A DNA stretch of 64,000 nucleotides from an uncultured Clostridia bacterium (GCA_934663595.1 CAKUKM010000011.1:1-64000), one strand, 5' to 3'; numbered from the stretch's first letter, positions 8,270 through 16,249 are shown. A program made the numbers and translations. The notes: a model not told the origin generated them from the sequence alone.

Positions 8270-9157
8270 ATGCAGAAAACGCGTCAAACGGGCAAAAAGC
8301 GCTGGGAAGCGATGGATGTGATCTCGTTGATTCTGATGACGATCATCACGCTGTGCATATTCATTCCGTTTTACAATTCCATCGTGATTTCCTTCAGCAC
8401 CTCGGGCTCCTATCTGCGCAATCCGTTCGCCTTCTGGCCCTCGGAGGGGACGCTGGCGAATTACACGAAGGTTCTGAAAAACGGCACCATCTTCAGCTGC
8501 TATCTCAACACGATTCTGATTACGGTGGTCGGAACGGTGCTGTCGATGAGCACGTCGGTCGCGGCGGCGTTTGCGTTTTCGCGCAAGGCGTTTCCGGGCA
8601 AGCGATTCGTGTTCATGCTGATGCTGTTTACGATGTTCTTTTCGGGCGGCACGATCCCGACGTATCTGACGATCAAGCAGCTCGGCCTGATCGATACGCG
8701 CCTGTGCATCATCCTGATGTGCGGAGTTTCGACGTTCAACATCATCGTTCTGAAAAACGGATTTGAACAGATTCCGAACGCGCTGGAGGAAGCGGCGAAG
8801 ATCGACGGCGCGAACGACATGCAGATTTTCGTAAGGGTCATGCTTCCGCTGCTGACGGCGCAGATCGCGACATTTACGCTCTTTACGGCCGTCGGTTATT
8901 GGAACGAATGGTTCTGGTCGATGCTGGTGATCAACTCCAGCAAAAAGATGACGCTCATGAGCTATCTGCGCGCGATCGTCATGGAGGCCTCGGGCGTAAT
9001 CGACAGCGATTCCGCGGCGGGGCAGGATCTGCAGAATTTCTCCATGGGCGTCAAGATGGCGTCCGTCGTGCTGACGATGCTGCCGATTATGTTCGTGTAT
9101 CCGTTCCTCCAGAAGTACTTCGCAAAGGGAATTCTGGTGGGCGCGGTAAAAATGTGA
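8270..9157 (+). CDS. ABC sugar transporter permease, LplC type
   Basis: Second CUT1 permease, 295 residues with six helices. The EAA motif is EEAAKIDGAND (from about E174), giving the ATPase-coupling helix. The start follows AGAAAGGAGG. It forms a heterodimer with the LplB-type protein and ends in the FAKGILVGAVKM tail typical of this family. Translationally close to its neighbour and part of the same operon. Confidence 0.93.
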   Translation: MQKTRQTGKKRWEAMDVISLILMTIITLCIFIPFYNSIVISFSTSGSYLRNPFAFWPSEGTLANYTKVLKNGTIFSCYLNTILITVVGTVLSMSTSVAAAFAFSRKAFPGKRFVFMLMLFTMFFSGGTIPTYLTIKQLGLIDTRLCIILMCGVSTFNIIVLKNGFEQIPNALEEAAKIDGANDMQIFVRVMLPLLTAQIATFTLFTAVGYWNEWFWSMLVINSSKKMTLMSYLRAIVMEASGVIDSDSAAGQDLQNFSMGVKMASVVLTMLPIMFVYPFLQKYFAKGILVGAVKM

Positions 9158-9248
9158 TCAACGCGAAAAATGCCGGGAAGGGAGGCAATGGACGGTCGGG
9201 GGTTCACGCAATTTAAGGGAAAAACGGACACAGGAGAGGAGAAAAGGT

Positions 9249-10778
9249 ATGAAGAAGATTGTTGCGCTGGTTCTGGCGGTAATGCTGCTGCTGAGCGCTG
9301 CGAGCGCATTGGCGGAGTTTGATCAGAAGGTTTCTTTCACGGTTTGCACGTCTCAGACGCAGGCGGCGGGCGATTACAACAGCGATACGCTCGCGAAGTA
9401 TGTGCAGGAAAAGTTCAATGTGGATTACGAAGTATGGCCCATTGCCTATGACAGCCAGAACGAAAAGGTGCGCGTATGGGTCAACAGCGAATCCATGCCG
9501 TCCCTCACGGCCTGGATGGACTGGAACATCTCCGAATACAGCGAATACGTCGATCAGGGCCTGCTCGGCGCGCTGCCGGAGGGCTGGGAGCAGGATTATC
9601 CGAATCTGCATCGAATGATTGAAAAGACGGGCCTGCTGGACAAGCTGACCATCGACGGCAAGCTCTATGCGGTTCCGAACGCGGTCTTCGGCGTTTTCCT
9701 CGACATGGATCCCATCACCAACCATGATACCACCTGGTATCGTGCGGACTGGGCGGAGCAGCTGGGCTACCATTTCGGCGATACGGCGACCTTCGCGGAG
9801 TTCCGCAAGTATCTGGAGGATTGCATTGCCAACAACATGTCCGGCATGGACGCGACCTACGGCCTGGTGGGCACTTCCGGCTATGTCAATTCCTTCTTCT
9901 TTGACGCCACGGGCGTGGACTACGATGGATTCATGGAAACGGAAGACGGAATGGTCTGGGGCCCGACGCTCGAAGCGATTCCCGAGACGATCAAGATGAT
10001 CCGCGACTGGTATCAGTCGGGTCTGATCTATCCGGATTACTACCTGCTGTCCAGCACGGACGCGCCGGAATACTTCTATGTCGGCAATTGCGCGGCGCTG
10101 CGCAAGGACGGCCCCGTTTCGTCGCACGTCGCGACGGCGGAAGGTCTGGAAGAAAACGGCATTGATCCGTCGGTCGCGAAACCGATTCTGCTGACCGGCG
10201 AAGACGGCGTGGTTCACGCGCTGGAGACGACCAACTACTGGACCGTTATCATCTTCAATCCCGAAAACGACGCGGAGACGATGGGGCGCCTGTGCGCGAT
10301 GATCGACTGGCTGTACAGCGAAGAGGGCATCCTCTGCTGCCAGATGGGCGTTCCGGGCGTGGAATGGGATTACGACGCCGAGGGCAAGCCCTATTACCTC
10401 GATGCGGCGATCGGCGAGGACGGCAAGGTCATCAGCCAGTGGGATCGCAATCCGAGCTATCGCATCTGGCGTCAGCTTGGCATGCTGTCCGACGACTTCA
10501 ACTTCGTAAGCCCCGCGTATGATCCGGCGCTGCAGGAGCAGTGCAAGCATTGCTACGAGGTCAAGGCGGCGGGCGAGGTGCTGCCGTACAACTACGATTA
10601 CGCGTTCTATTCCAGCGAGACCAAGAATGTCTACTCGGTGGATATCAAGAGCGGCGTAACGGAGGTAGTGATCGGAACGGACGACGTGGACGAAGCGTGG
10701 CAGAAGTTCATCGACGACAACAGGGGCATGTGGGAGCCGCTGCTGAACGAGCTGAACGCGGAGTACTTTGGCGGCTGA
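9249..10778 (+). CDS. Extracellular solute-binding protein of the Lpl-type importer
   Basis: Exported protein of 509 residues. It has a Sec signal peptide (1-22; KK then a hydrophobic stretch ending ALA before E23) and no lipobox cysteine, so it is not an obvious lipoprotein. In a Gram-positive cell it could be released or retained by the transporter. The large size fits the LipO/YtcQ-like binding proteins that accompany LplB/LplC permeases and bind oligosaccharides. The start follows AGGAGAGGAG. A strong terminator follows at 10791-10835, which would keep binding-protein mRNA higher than the downstream regulator. Confidence 0.85.
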   Translation: MKKIVALVLAVMLLLSAASALAEFDQKVSFTVCTSQTQAAGDYNSDTLAKYVQEKFNVDYEVWPIAYDSQNEKVRVWVNSESMPSLTAWMDWNISEYSEYVDQGLLGALPEGWEQDYPNLHRMIEKTGLLDKLTIDGKLYAVPNAVFGVFLDMDPITNHDTTWYRADWAEQLGYHFGDTATFAEFRKYLEDCIANNMSGMDATYGLVGTSGYVNSFFFDATGVDYDGFMETEDGMVWGPTLEAIPETIKMIRDWYQSGLIYPDYYLLSSTDAPEYFYVGNCAALRKDGPVSSHVATAEGLEENGIDPSVAKPILLTGEDGVVHALETTNYWTVIIFNPENDAETMGRLCAMIDWLYSEEGILCCQMGVPGVEWDYDAEGKPYYLDAAIGEDGKVISQWDRNPSYRIWRQLGMLSDDFNFVSPAYDPALQEQCKHCYEVKAAGEVLPYNYDYAFYSSETKNVYSVDIKSGVTEVVIGTDDVDEAWQKFIDDNRGMWEPLLNELNAEYFGG

Positions 10779-10790
10779 TTCCAGATTGGG

Positions 10791-10835
10791 GGAAACCGGG
10801 CCGGGATTTATCCCGGCTTCGGTTCCGTTTTGTTT
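10791..10835 (+). terminator. Two-stem terminator after the binding protein
   Basis: GGAAACCG/CGGTTCC encloses the inner palindrome CCGGGATTTATCCCGG and is followed by GTTTTGTTT. It probably attenuates transcription before the response regulator. Confidence 0.8.
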
Positions 10836-10880
10836 CGCGGCGCCGGGCTGGATTTTTAGGGAAGTGGGCGAAAATCGAAT

Positions 10881-11618
10881 ATGTATAGCGCGCTGATTGT
10901 GGATGATGATCATTGGGTTGCCAAGGACATCCGTGCGGTTTTACAATTGGAGAAACATGGCTTTGACAGAATTGAGGAAATGAATTCTGCCGAGGAGGCC
11001 CTTTCGCGCATTTTGGCGGGGGATGCGTATGACATGATCATTACGGATATAAGAATGGGGGATATGAGCGGGCTGGATCTGATTCGCGCCTGCCGAAATC
11101 ATCATTACGACGCCATTTTTATTCTGGTCAGCGCATACAGCGATTTCAGCTATGTATCGGAGGCCTTTCAGCAGGAGGTGTTCGACTATCTCCTCAAGCC
11201 GGTTTCACAGGAAAAGGCGCAGCGAATGATGATGCGCGTCTGCTCGAAGCTGGAAGAAAGGCATGACAGCGAGATGCAGACGAGCGACGAAAAGCCGAGA
11301 GAGGCGTTCGAGGTCGCGCTGGAGTATATCCGGAAGAACTACACGCAGGCGATTACTCTGGAGGAAACCGCGGACGCGTGCTATCTTTCCAAGGGGTATC
11401 TGTGTGCGCTGCTGAAAAAGAATCTGGGCATGTCGTTTTCGCAGTTCAAGAATTACCTTCGAATTGCGGAAAGCAAGAAGCTGATTCAGGAGGGCAACGC
11501 CAACATGGCGGAGGTCGCGGAGGCGGTCGGTTATCTGGATGCGAACTACTTTTCAAGAATTTTCAAGCGCATGGTCGGGATGACGCCGCAGGAATATCAG
11601 CGAATGCTGAAAAAATGA
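10881..11618 (+). CDS. YesN-type response regulator (receiver plus AraC HTH)
   Basis: Transcription regulator of 245 residues. The receiver domain has the acidic triplet D8-D10, phospho-acceptor D56 in ITDIRMGD, the conserved Ser/Ala region VSAYSD and KP (about K111). The C-terminal AraC-type double helix-turn-helix spans about 145-245 and ends in GMTPQEYQRM. It is shorter than B. subtilis YesN because the middle linker is reduced. Partner of the YesM-type kinase at 5487; kinase, transporter and regulator genes lie on one strand. The expected target is the transporter promoter near 7296. Confidence 0.92.
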   Translation: MYSALIVDDDHWVAKDIRAVLQLEKHGFDRIEEMNSAEEALSRILAGDAYDMIITDIRMGDMSGLDLIRACRNHHYDAIFILVSAYSDFSYVSEAFQQEVFDYLLKPVSQEKAQRMMMRVCSKLEERHDSEMQTSDEKPREAFEVALEYIRKNYTQAITLEETADACYLSKGYLCALLKKNLGMSFSQFKNYLRIAESKKLIQEGNANMAEVAEAVGYLDANYFSRIFKRMVGMTPQEYQRMLKK

Positions 11619-11635
11619 GGAATCGAGGGAGAAGC

Positions 11636-12511
11636 ATGAAAATATCAACGTCGCTTGGACATGGAATCAGTATTGGAAAGGTCAGCGCGGCGGAATCGGC
11701 GCTGATGATGAAAAAGGCGGGCTTTCACGGCGTAGACCTGAGCCTGTGCGAATACCAGACGGAGCCGTGGAAAATCCTGACGGACGAATGGAAGGCGCAC
11801 GTGATGGTCAATGTGAATGCGCTGCGCGCGGCCGGGCTCGAGGTGGCGCAGACGCATATGCCGTTTTATTATGCGCATCTGAAGCATCCCGGCAGCGGCA
11901 GCTATCAGGAATACGAGGATTTCCTGCTGCCGGCCTATATTCGCTCTCTGGAAATGACGGCCGAGGTGGGCGGCAAAATCGCCGTCATGCATCCCTATTA
12001 CATTGAGGACAGCGTGGACAGAACCCGCTACGGCAATTACAAGCTCATCGAAAAGATGATGCCGACGCTGGAGAAGTACAATTTGAAGATCGCGCTGGAG
12101 AACGTTTGGGCGGAGGGCTACAAGGACACGCACATGTCCTATCCCGAGGATATGCTCAAGGTTGTGGAAACGATTGGCAGCGAGCACGTTGGCCTTTGCA
12201 TCGATACGGGTCATGCGAATATCTTTGACATTCACATCGGCAATATGGCGCGCACGTTTGGAAAGCACCTGTACGCGCTGCACATGAACGGCAATTCCGG
12301 CAAGGCGGATTCGCACACGGTGCCGTATTCCATGTCCGGCTGGTGCGAGAATATGGATTATCTGGATTTCTCGGCGGCGCTGAAGGAGATCGGCTATAAG
12401 GGCTATTACAATATGGAGGTCGCCAACGGCAATTTGCCCCCGCAGGTGGCGCAGCCGTTCTATAACTACGTCGCGGCCGTGGCGCAGGCGCTGGCCGGCC
12501 TGGCGGAATAA
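11636..12511 (+). CDS. Sugar phosphate isomerase/epimerase (xylose isomerase-like TIM barrel)
   Basis: TIM-barrel protein of 291 residues in the AP-endonuclease-2/xylose-isomerase-like superfamily. Metal-ligand-like motifs appear in order: HMPFYYAH, the LENVW strand with its glutamate, the IDTGHANIFD block, LHMNGNSG and the C-terminal YNMEV glutamate. These enzymes interconvert ketoses or act on inositol-type sugars. The ATG at 11636 has GAGGGAGAAG upstream and lies 17 bp after the regulator; the open frame extends upstream but that part overlaps yesN out of frame. It probably processes the imported sugar; the exact substrate is unknown. Confidence 0.8.
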   Translation: MKISTSLGHGISIGKVSAAESALMMKKAGFHGVDLSLCEYQTEPWKILTDEWKAHVMVNVNALRAAGLEVAQTHMPFYYAHLKHPGSGSYQEYEDFLLPAYIRSLEMTAEVGGKIAVMHPYYIEDSVDRTRYGNYKLIEKMMPTLEKYNLKIALENVWAEGYKDTHMSYPEDMLKVVETIGSEHVGLCIDTGHANIFDIHIGNMARTFGKHLYALHMNGNSGKADSHTVPYSMSGWCENMDYLDFSAALKEIGYKGYYNMEVANGNLPPQVAQPFYNYVAAVAQALAGLAE

Positions 12512-12519
12512 TCGCACAA

Positions 12520-12559
12520 ATCGGCGCGCCCGGGCGAACGGACGCTCAGGCGCGCCGAT
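12520..12559 (+). terminator. Long hairpin after the isomerase gene
   Basis: An 11-bp perfect stem (ATCGGCGCGCC/GGCGCGCCGAT) with an 18-nt loop but no clear T tract. It may be a weak terminator or a 3' mRNA-stabilising stem. Confidence 0.45.
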
Positions 12560-12593
12560 ATACGCCCGGAGGCGCAAAGAATGATTATTTTCC

Positions 12594-12622
12594 TTGCATT
12601 TCCGGGGGGAATGTGGTATACT
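12594..12622 (+). promoter_or_regulatory. Promoter of tRNA-Leu
   Basis: TTGCAT (12594-12599), a 17-bp spacer and TATACT (12617-12622) place the start of transcription only a few bases before the tRNA 5' end. Confidence 0.85.
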
Positions 12623-12632
12623 CTGGTTATAT

Positions 12633-12922
12633 GGTGCTTTGGTGGAATGGCAGACACCTCAGACTTAGATTTTGAGCGTCGGGAGGGGAAACCGCCCGGC
12701 GGATGGCGGCTAATTCGGTGAAACTCCCTCGAATTGGACAACACCGAGCTAAATCGGCCCTCGGGCCGTAAATGTGTAGAGACTATATACCGCCCGCCTA
12801 CGGCCGAGCGCTACGGCGAAGAGATAGTCCGGACTACAACGCGAAAGCGGTCATGGCGACATGATGTAGCGTGAAAATCTGATGCCCGAAAGGGCGTATG
12901 GGTTCAAGTCCCATAAGCACCA
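12633..12922 (+). tRNA. tRNA-Leu(UAA) interrupted by a group I intron
   Basis: Class II tRNA in two exons, 12633-12666 and 12874-12922. Acceptor stem GGTGCTT pairs perfectly with AAGCACC, discriminator is A, and CCA is not encoded. The D-arm is GTG-GAATGGCAGA-CAC. The anticodon stem TCAGA/TCTGA is split by the intron; joining the exons gives a 7-nt loop CTTAAAA with anticodon UAA. The long variable arm is GCCC-gaaa-GGGC, and the T-arm is ATGGG-TTCAAGT-CCCAT. Reading the gene as contiguous would suggest anticodon UAG, but then the loop cannot close. The gene stands alone with its own promoter and terminator. Insertion between U34 and A35 is the same site used by cyanobacterial and plastid tRNA-Leu(UAA) introns. 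Confidence 0.95.
12667..12873 (+). ncRNA. Group I self-splicing intron in tRNA-Leu (207 nt, IC3-like)
   Basis: Conserved core elements are present in order. P1 pairs exon CTT (12664-12666) with GAG (12674-12676), with the U-G wobble at the splice site. Element P is AATTCGGTGAAAC (12712-12724) and Q is near ACACCGAGCTAAAT (12741-12754); P4 is TCGGTG/CACCGA. A P6 hairpin CGGCC/GGCCG (12755-12768) follows. R is GTGTAGAGACTATA and S is AAGAGATAGTCC; P7 is GACTAT (12781-12786) with ATAGTC (12824-12829). P9 is CTACA/TGTAG, holding two hairpins with GNRA loops (GAAA at 12843-12846, GCGA near 12856). The last base is G (omega G, 12873). No homing endonuclease ORF fits, so the intron is probably immobile but should be catalytic. 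Confidence 0.92.
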
Positions 12923-12928
12923 TCCTCG

Positions 12929-12957
12929 AAAATCCTCCGCGCGCGGAGGATTTTCCC
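12929..12957 (+). terminator. Terminator of tRNA-Leu
   Basis: AAAATCCTCCGC and GCGGAGGATTTT form a perfect stem beginning 6 bases after the tRNA discriminator base. Confidence 0.9.
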
Positions 12958-12994
12958 GTTTGCAGGCGTTGCGAAACGCGACAAGGAGGAAGGC

Positions 12995-13561
12995 ATGAAG
13001 ACGCTGCTGATTTTTGCGTCGCCGCACGCAAAGGGCGATACGGCCGCGCTGACTGACGCGCTGATTCAGAATCTGAACGGCGAAATCGTGCGGTTTGAAT
13101 GCTATCGGAGGAAGGTTTCGCCGTGCATCGATTGCCGGCGCTGCCTTCGCGAGCGCGACTGCGCGATTCAGGACGACATGCGCCTGATTTACGATTGCCT
13201 TATGGATGCGGACGCGATCGTGCTCGCGTCGCCGGTGTATTATTCGCTGCCGACGCCGCCCGCAATCGCCGTGATGAGCCGGCTGCAGACGGTCTATGCC
13301 GCCCGTTTTCGCGGCGATACGCCGGTTCGGCGGGGCAAGTCCGGCGGCGTGCTTCTGACGGGCGGAGGCAGCGGCGGCATGGATTCCGCCGAAACGGTTG
13401 CAAAGCGAATGCTGCGCGCGATGGGCGTAAATCGATTCGGCGAAACGGCGATCAGCGCGGCGACCGACCGCGTTCCGGCGCGCGAGGACGCGAATGCAAT
13501 TGTCGCGGCGGCGCGCCTGGCGGAGTTCTTAAACGGCGAAATCTCTGGAAAATCCATGTAA
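12995..13561 (+). CDS. Iron-sulfur flavoprotein-like (NADPH-dependent FMN reductase fold)
   Basis: Flavodoxin-fold protein of 188 residues. The N-terminal FASPHAKGDT loop is the FMN phosphate-binding site. The cysteine motif PCIDCRRCLRERDC has the spacing C-X2-C-X2-C-X5-C, which is the compact 4Fe-4S ligand pattern of archaeal and clostridial iron-sulfur flavoproteins. A glycine-rich GGGSGGMDS loop follows. Such proteins carry electrons from ferredoxin to oxygen or other acceptors. ATG 12995 follows ACAAGGAGG. It has no visible promoter; the preceding tRNA terminator is 38 bp upstream. Confidence 0.8.
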   Translation: MKTLLIFASPHAKGDTAALTDALIQNLNGEIVRFECYRRKVSPCIDCRRCLRERDCAIQDDMRLIYDCLMDADAIVLASPVYYSLPTPPAIAVMSRLQTVYAARFRGDTPVRRGKSGGVLLTGGGSGGMDSAETVAKRMLRAMGVNRFGETAISAATDRVPAREDANAIVAAARLAEFLNGEISGKSM

Positions 13562-13579
13562 GTTTTTACTCGGCGATAC

Positions 13580-13608
13580 TTTACATTCGCGCGCAAAACG
13601 GCTATAAT
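13580..13608 (+). promoter_or_regulatory. Promoter of asnS
   Basis: TTTACA (13580-13585), a 17-bp spacer and TATAAT (13603-13608), 34 bp before the asnS start. Confidence 0.8.
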
Positions 13609-13641
13609 AATTCTATTATTAATCGGAAAGGAGAGCTATCA

Positions 13642-15039
13642 ATGGCGCACTATCTCGTAAAGCAGCTTTATACCGAAATGCCTTCGGCAAACCTCGAGGA
13701 CGTCAAGGTCAACGGCTGGGTTCGGACGATGCGCGAATCGAAGGCGTTCGCATTCGTTGAATTAAACGACGGCACCTTCTTTCGCAACCTGCAAATCATC
13801 CTAGAGGAGGACAAGCTGAATAATTATCGCGAGCTGGTTCGCCGGATCAGCGTCGGCGCGGCCATCGAGGTCACCGGCACGCTGGTGCTCACCCCCGAGA
13901 TGAAGCAGCCCTTCGAACTGAAGGCCGCGGATGTGGCGATCGTGGGCGAGAGCCCGGTGGATTATCCGCTCCAGAAGAAGCGTCACACGCTGGAATATCT
14001 GCGCACGATTCAGCATCTGCGCCCGCGCGCGAATCTGTTCCAGTGCGCGTTCCGCGTCCGCTCCATTGCCGCGCAGGCGATTCATCGCTTCTTCCACGAC
14101 AAGGGCTATCTCTATGTGCACACCCCGCTGATTACCGGCAGCGACTGCGAGGGCGCGGGCGAGATGTTCCGCGTGACCACGCTCGATCCCGACGCGCTCC
14201 CGATGACGGAGGACGGCAAGGTCGATTACTCCAAGGATTTCTTCGGAAAGCCCGTATCGCTGACCGTTTCGGGCCAGCTGAACGCGGAAATCTTCGCGCA
14301 GGCGTTCCGCAACATCTACACCTTCGGCCCGACGTTCCGCGCCGAGGAATCGTATACGCCGCGCCACGCCGCCGAGTTCTGGATGATCGAGCCGGAAATC
14401 GCGTTTGCGACGCTGAAGGAGGACATGGATCTTCAGGAGGAAATGGTGAAATACATCATTTCCGCGGTGCTCGAGGAATGCCCGGAGGAAATGAACTTCC
14501 TGAACGGCTTTGTCGACAAGGGCCTGATCGAGCGGCTGAAGTTCGTGCGCGACAGCGAATTCGTCCGCTGCACGTACACCGAGGCGATCGACATTCTCAC
14601 CCATTGCGGCGAGAAATTCGAATACCCGATCTTCTGGGGCAGCGATCTGCAGACCGAGCATGAGCGGTATCTGACCGAGAAGCATTTCGGCAAGCCCGTG
14701 TTCGTGACCGACTGGCCGAAGGAGATCAAGGCGTTCTACATGCGCGCAAACGACGATGGCAAGACCGTTGCGGCGGCGGACCTGCTGGTTCCCGCGGTGG
14801 GCGAGCTGTGCGGCGGTTCGCAGCGCGAGGAGCGCTACGACGTGCTGAAGGCGCGCATCGAGGAACTGGGCATGAATCCGGAGGATTACTGGTGGTATCT
14901 CGAGCTGCGCAAATACGGCACGACCCCGCATTCCGGCTTCGGCATGGGCTTTGAGCGCATGATCATGTATTTGACAGGCATCGCGAACATCCGCGACGTG
15001 CTCCCGTTCCCGCGCACGACCGGCAACGCGGACTTCTAA
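13642..15039 (+). CDS. asnS: Asparaginyl-tRNA synthetase
   Basis: Class IIb aminoacyl-tRNA synthetase charging tRNA-Asn, 465 residues. An N-terminal OB-fold anticodon-binding domain (about 15-110) includes VNGWVRTMRESK. It is followed by the catalytic domain with motif 2 (GPTFRAEESYTPRHAAEFW) and motif 3 (GFGMGFERMIMYLTG). The sequence TVSGQLNAEIF supports AsnRS rather than AspRS. The open frame extends upstream to 13099, but ATG 13642 follows GGAAAGGAGAG and the promoter, and gives the family N terminus. No T-box leader is visible between promoter and start. Confidence 0.97.
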   Translation: MAHYLVKQLYTEMPSANLEDVKVNGWVRTMRESKAFAFVELNDGTFFRNLQIILEEDKLNNYRELVRRISVGAAIEVTGTLVLTPEMKQPFELKAADVAIVGESPVDYPLQKKRHTLEYLRTIQHLRPRANLFQCAFRVRSIAAQAIHRFFHDKGYLYVHTPLITGSDCEGAGEMFRVTTLDPDALPMTEDGKVDYSKDFFGKPVSLTVSGQLNAEIFAQAFRNIYTFGPTFRAEESYTPRHAAEFWMIEPEIAFATLKEDMDLQEEMVKYIISAVLEECPEEMNFLNGFVDKGLIERLKFVRDSEFVRCTYTEAIDILTHCGEKFEYPIFWGSDLQTEHERYLTEKHFGKPVFVTDWPKEIKAFYMRANDDGKTVAAADLLVPAVGELCGGSQREERYDVLKARIEELGMNPEDYWWYLELRKYGTTPHSGFGMGFERMIMYLTGIANIRDVLPFPRTTGNADF

Positions 15040-15053
15040 TTGCACAAAACAAT

Positions 15054-15092
15054 CGCCCGCCGCTTCATTTCATCGAGCGGCGGGCGCATTTT
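15054..15092 (+). terminator. Terminator after asnS
   Basis: CGCCCGCCGCT pairs perfectly with AGCGGCGGGCG, followed by CATTTTA. Confidence 0.8.
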
Positions 15093-15103
15093 AGGGAGGA
15101 TTT

Positions 15104-15700
15104 ATGCTCAAAAACGTGATTTTTGATTTTGGCGGCGTGGTGTATGCCTACAATACCGACGATATCACCCGCGCGTTTTTCCCGGATGAGGCCGATCGCG
15201 CGCTGGTCAAGCCCACGCTCTATCGCAATTGGCAGGCGCTGGACGAGGGCGCAATCGATTATTGGAGCTATGCCGAGGAGACGATTCAGCGTGTTCCGGA
15301 GCGCCTGCGCGAGGCGACGAGGCGCTTTTTCCGGGATTGGCTGCATGTTTTGCCGCCCAAGCCGGAGATCTGGGCGCTGATTGCGGAATTGAAGGCGCGC
15401 GGCGTGCGCGTTTACCTGCTTTCCAACGCGCCGACCTATTTCGCCGAGCGCCTCGGCGATTATCCGATTCTGAAGCTGATGGATGGAATCGTCGTCTCCG
15501 GCGCGGTGCAGAAATTCAAGCCGAACGCCGACATTTTCCAGTACACGCTGGAGAAATTCGGGCTGAATGCGAATGAATCGATGTTCATCGACGACAACGC
15601 CCCGAATGCCGAAGCGGCGGAGCGCTGCGGCCTGACCGGCTTTACCTATCGCGGCGAGATCGACGCGCTGCGCGCAAAAATCGAATCCCTGCGGGCGTAA
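15104..15700 (+). CDS. HAD-family hydrolase, subfamily IA (YihX-like)
   Basis: Cytoplasmic phosphatase of 198 residues. Motif I is FDFGGV (nucleophile D8), motif II is LLSNAP, motif III is KFKP and motif IV is IDDN. The pattern DFGGV with SNAP is found in YihX-type sugar-phosphate phosphatases and epoxide-hydrolase N-domain-like members. The start follows GGGAGG. It lies directly after the asnS terminator and is not obviously linked in function. Substrate unknown. Confidence 0.82.
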   Translation: MLKNVIFDFGGVVYAYNTDDITRAFFPDEADRALVKPTLYRNWQALDEGAIDYWSYAEETIQRVPERLREATRRFFRDWLHVLPPKPEIWALIAELKARGVRVYLLSNAPTYFAERLGDYPILKLMDGIVVSGAVQKFKPNADIFQYTLEKFGLNANESMFIDDNAPNAEAAERCGLTGFTYRGEIDALRAKIESLRA

Positions 15701-15738
15701 ATTCCCGCGATGCGGCCTGCCAGCGCGCAGCGCCGCTT

Positions 15739-16197
15739 TTATTCACCCTTTCCGGTGGGGAAGCGGTCGAGAATGCGATTGATCGTGCGAATCGCGGCCA
15801 GATATTCGCTCAGTTCGGCGTTTTCCAGCGAACTGAACAGCTCCGCGAGCGTGTTTTCAATGTCGGTCATGACGTCGGCCGCCAGCGCGCGCGCCGCATC
15901 CGTGGGCCGAAGCACCACGATTCGCCGGTTTTCCGCCGGGCGCACGCGCTCAATCAGCGCCTTTTCCTCCAATTGATTCAAAATGTGGTTGATTTGCTGC
16001 TTGGACATCATCGAGCGCCGCACCAGCTCGCTCAGCGCGATTTCCCCCTGATCGATAACGACGCTTAACAGAAACATCTCCGCCTGCGTTAAGCTGCCTG
16101 TGCGGTGCGGCTGGAAGCGCCGCATGATTCGCTCGTTGTAGAGCCGGTAAAACGTCAGCATTTCGCGGCTGAGCTCTCGCGTTCTGTCCTGAAGCAT
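15739..16197 (-). CDS. MarR family transcriptional regulator
   Basis: Winged-helix regulator of 152 residues. The DNA-binding region includes SLTQAEMFLLSVV, the recognition helix region MMSKQQINHILNQLEEKALIER and the wing RPAENRRIVVLRPTD. MarR dimers usually repress nearby genes and respond to small phenolic or oxidant ligands. The open frame extends to 16236, but the ATG at 16197 follows AGGAGG on the minus strand. It is divergent from the HEAT-repeat gene and could control it. Confidence 0.88.
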   Translation of the reverse strand: MLQDRTRELSREMLTFYRLYNERIMRRFQPHRTGSLTQAEMFLLSVVIDQGEIALSELVRRSMMSKQQINHILNQLEEKALIERVRPAENRRIVVLRPTDAARALAADVMTDIENTLAELFSSLENAELSEYLAAIRTINRILDRFPTGKGE

Positions 16198-16249
16198 ATT
16201 CGTCCTCCTGCCTAATTTGTGAACATTTTGTATCACTCGCGTAATGCGC

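Noticed and set aside
12664..12668. Anticodon UAG from the unspliced tRNA-Leu sequence
   Set aside because: The loop can be closed to seven bases only after removing the 207-nt intron, giving UAA.
12466..13031. Minus-strand open frames across the tRNA locus (12466-12744 and 12834-13031)
   Set aside because: They overlap both tRNA exons and the intron core, with no ribosome site or homology.
13099..13641. Extended N terminus for asparaginyl-tRNA synthetase
   Set aside because: It overlaps the flavoprotein gene in another frame and the asnS promoter.
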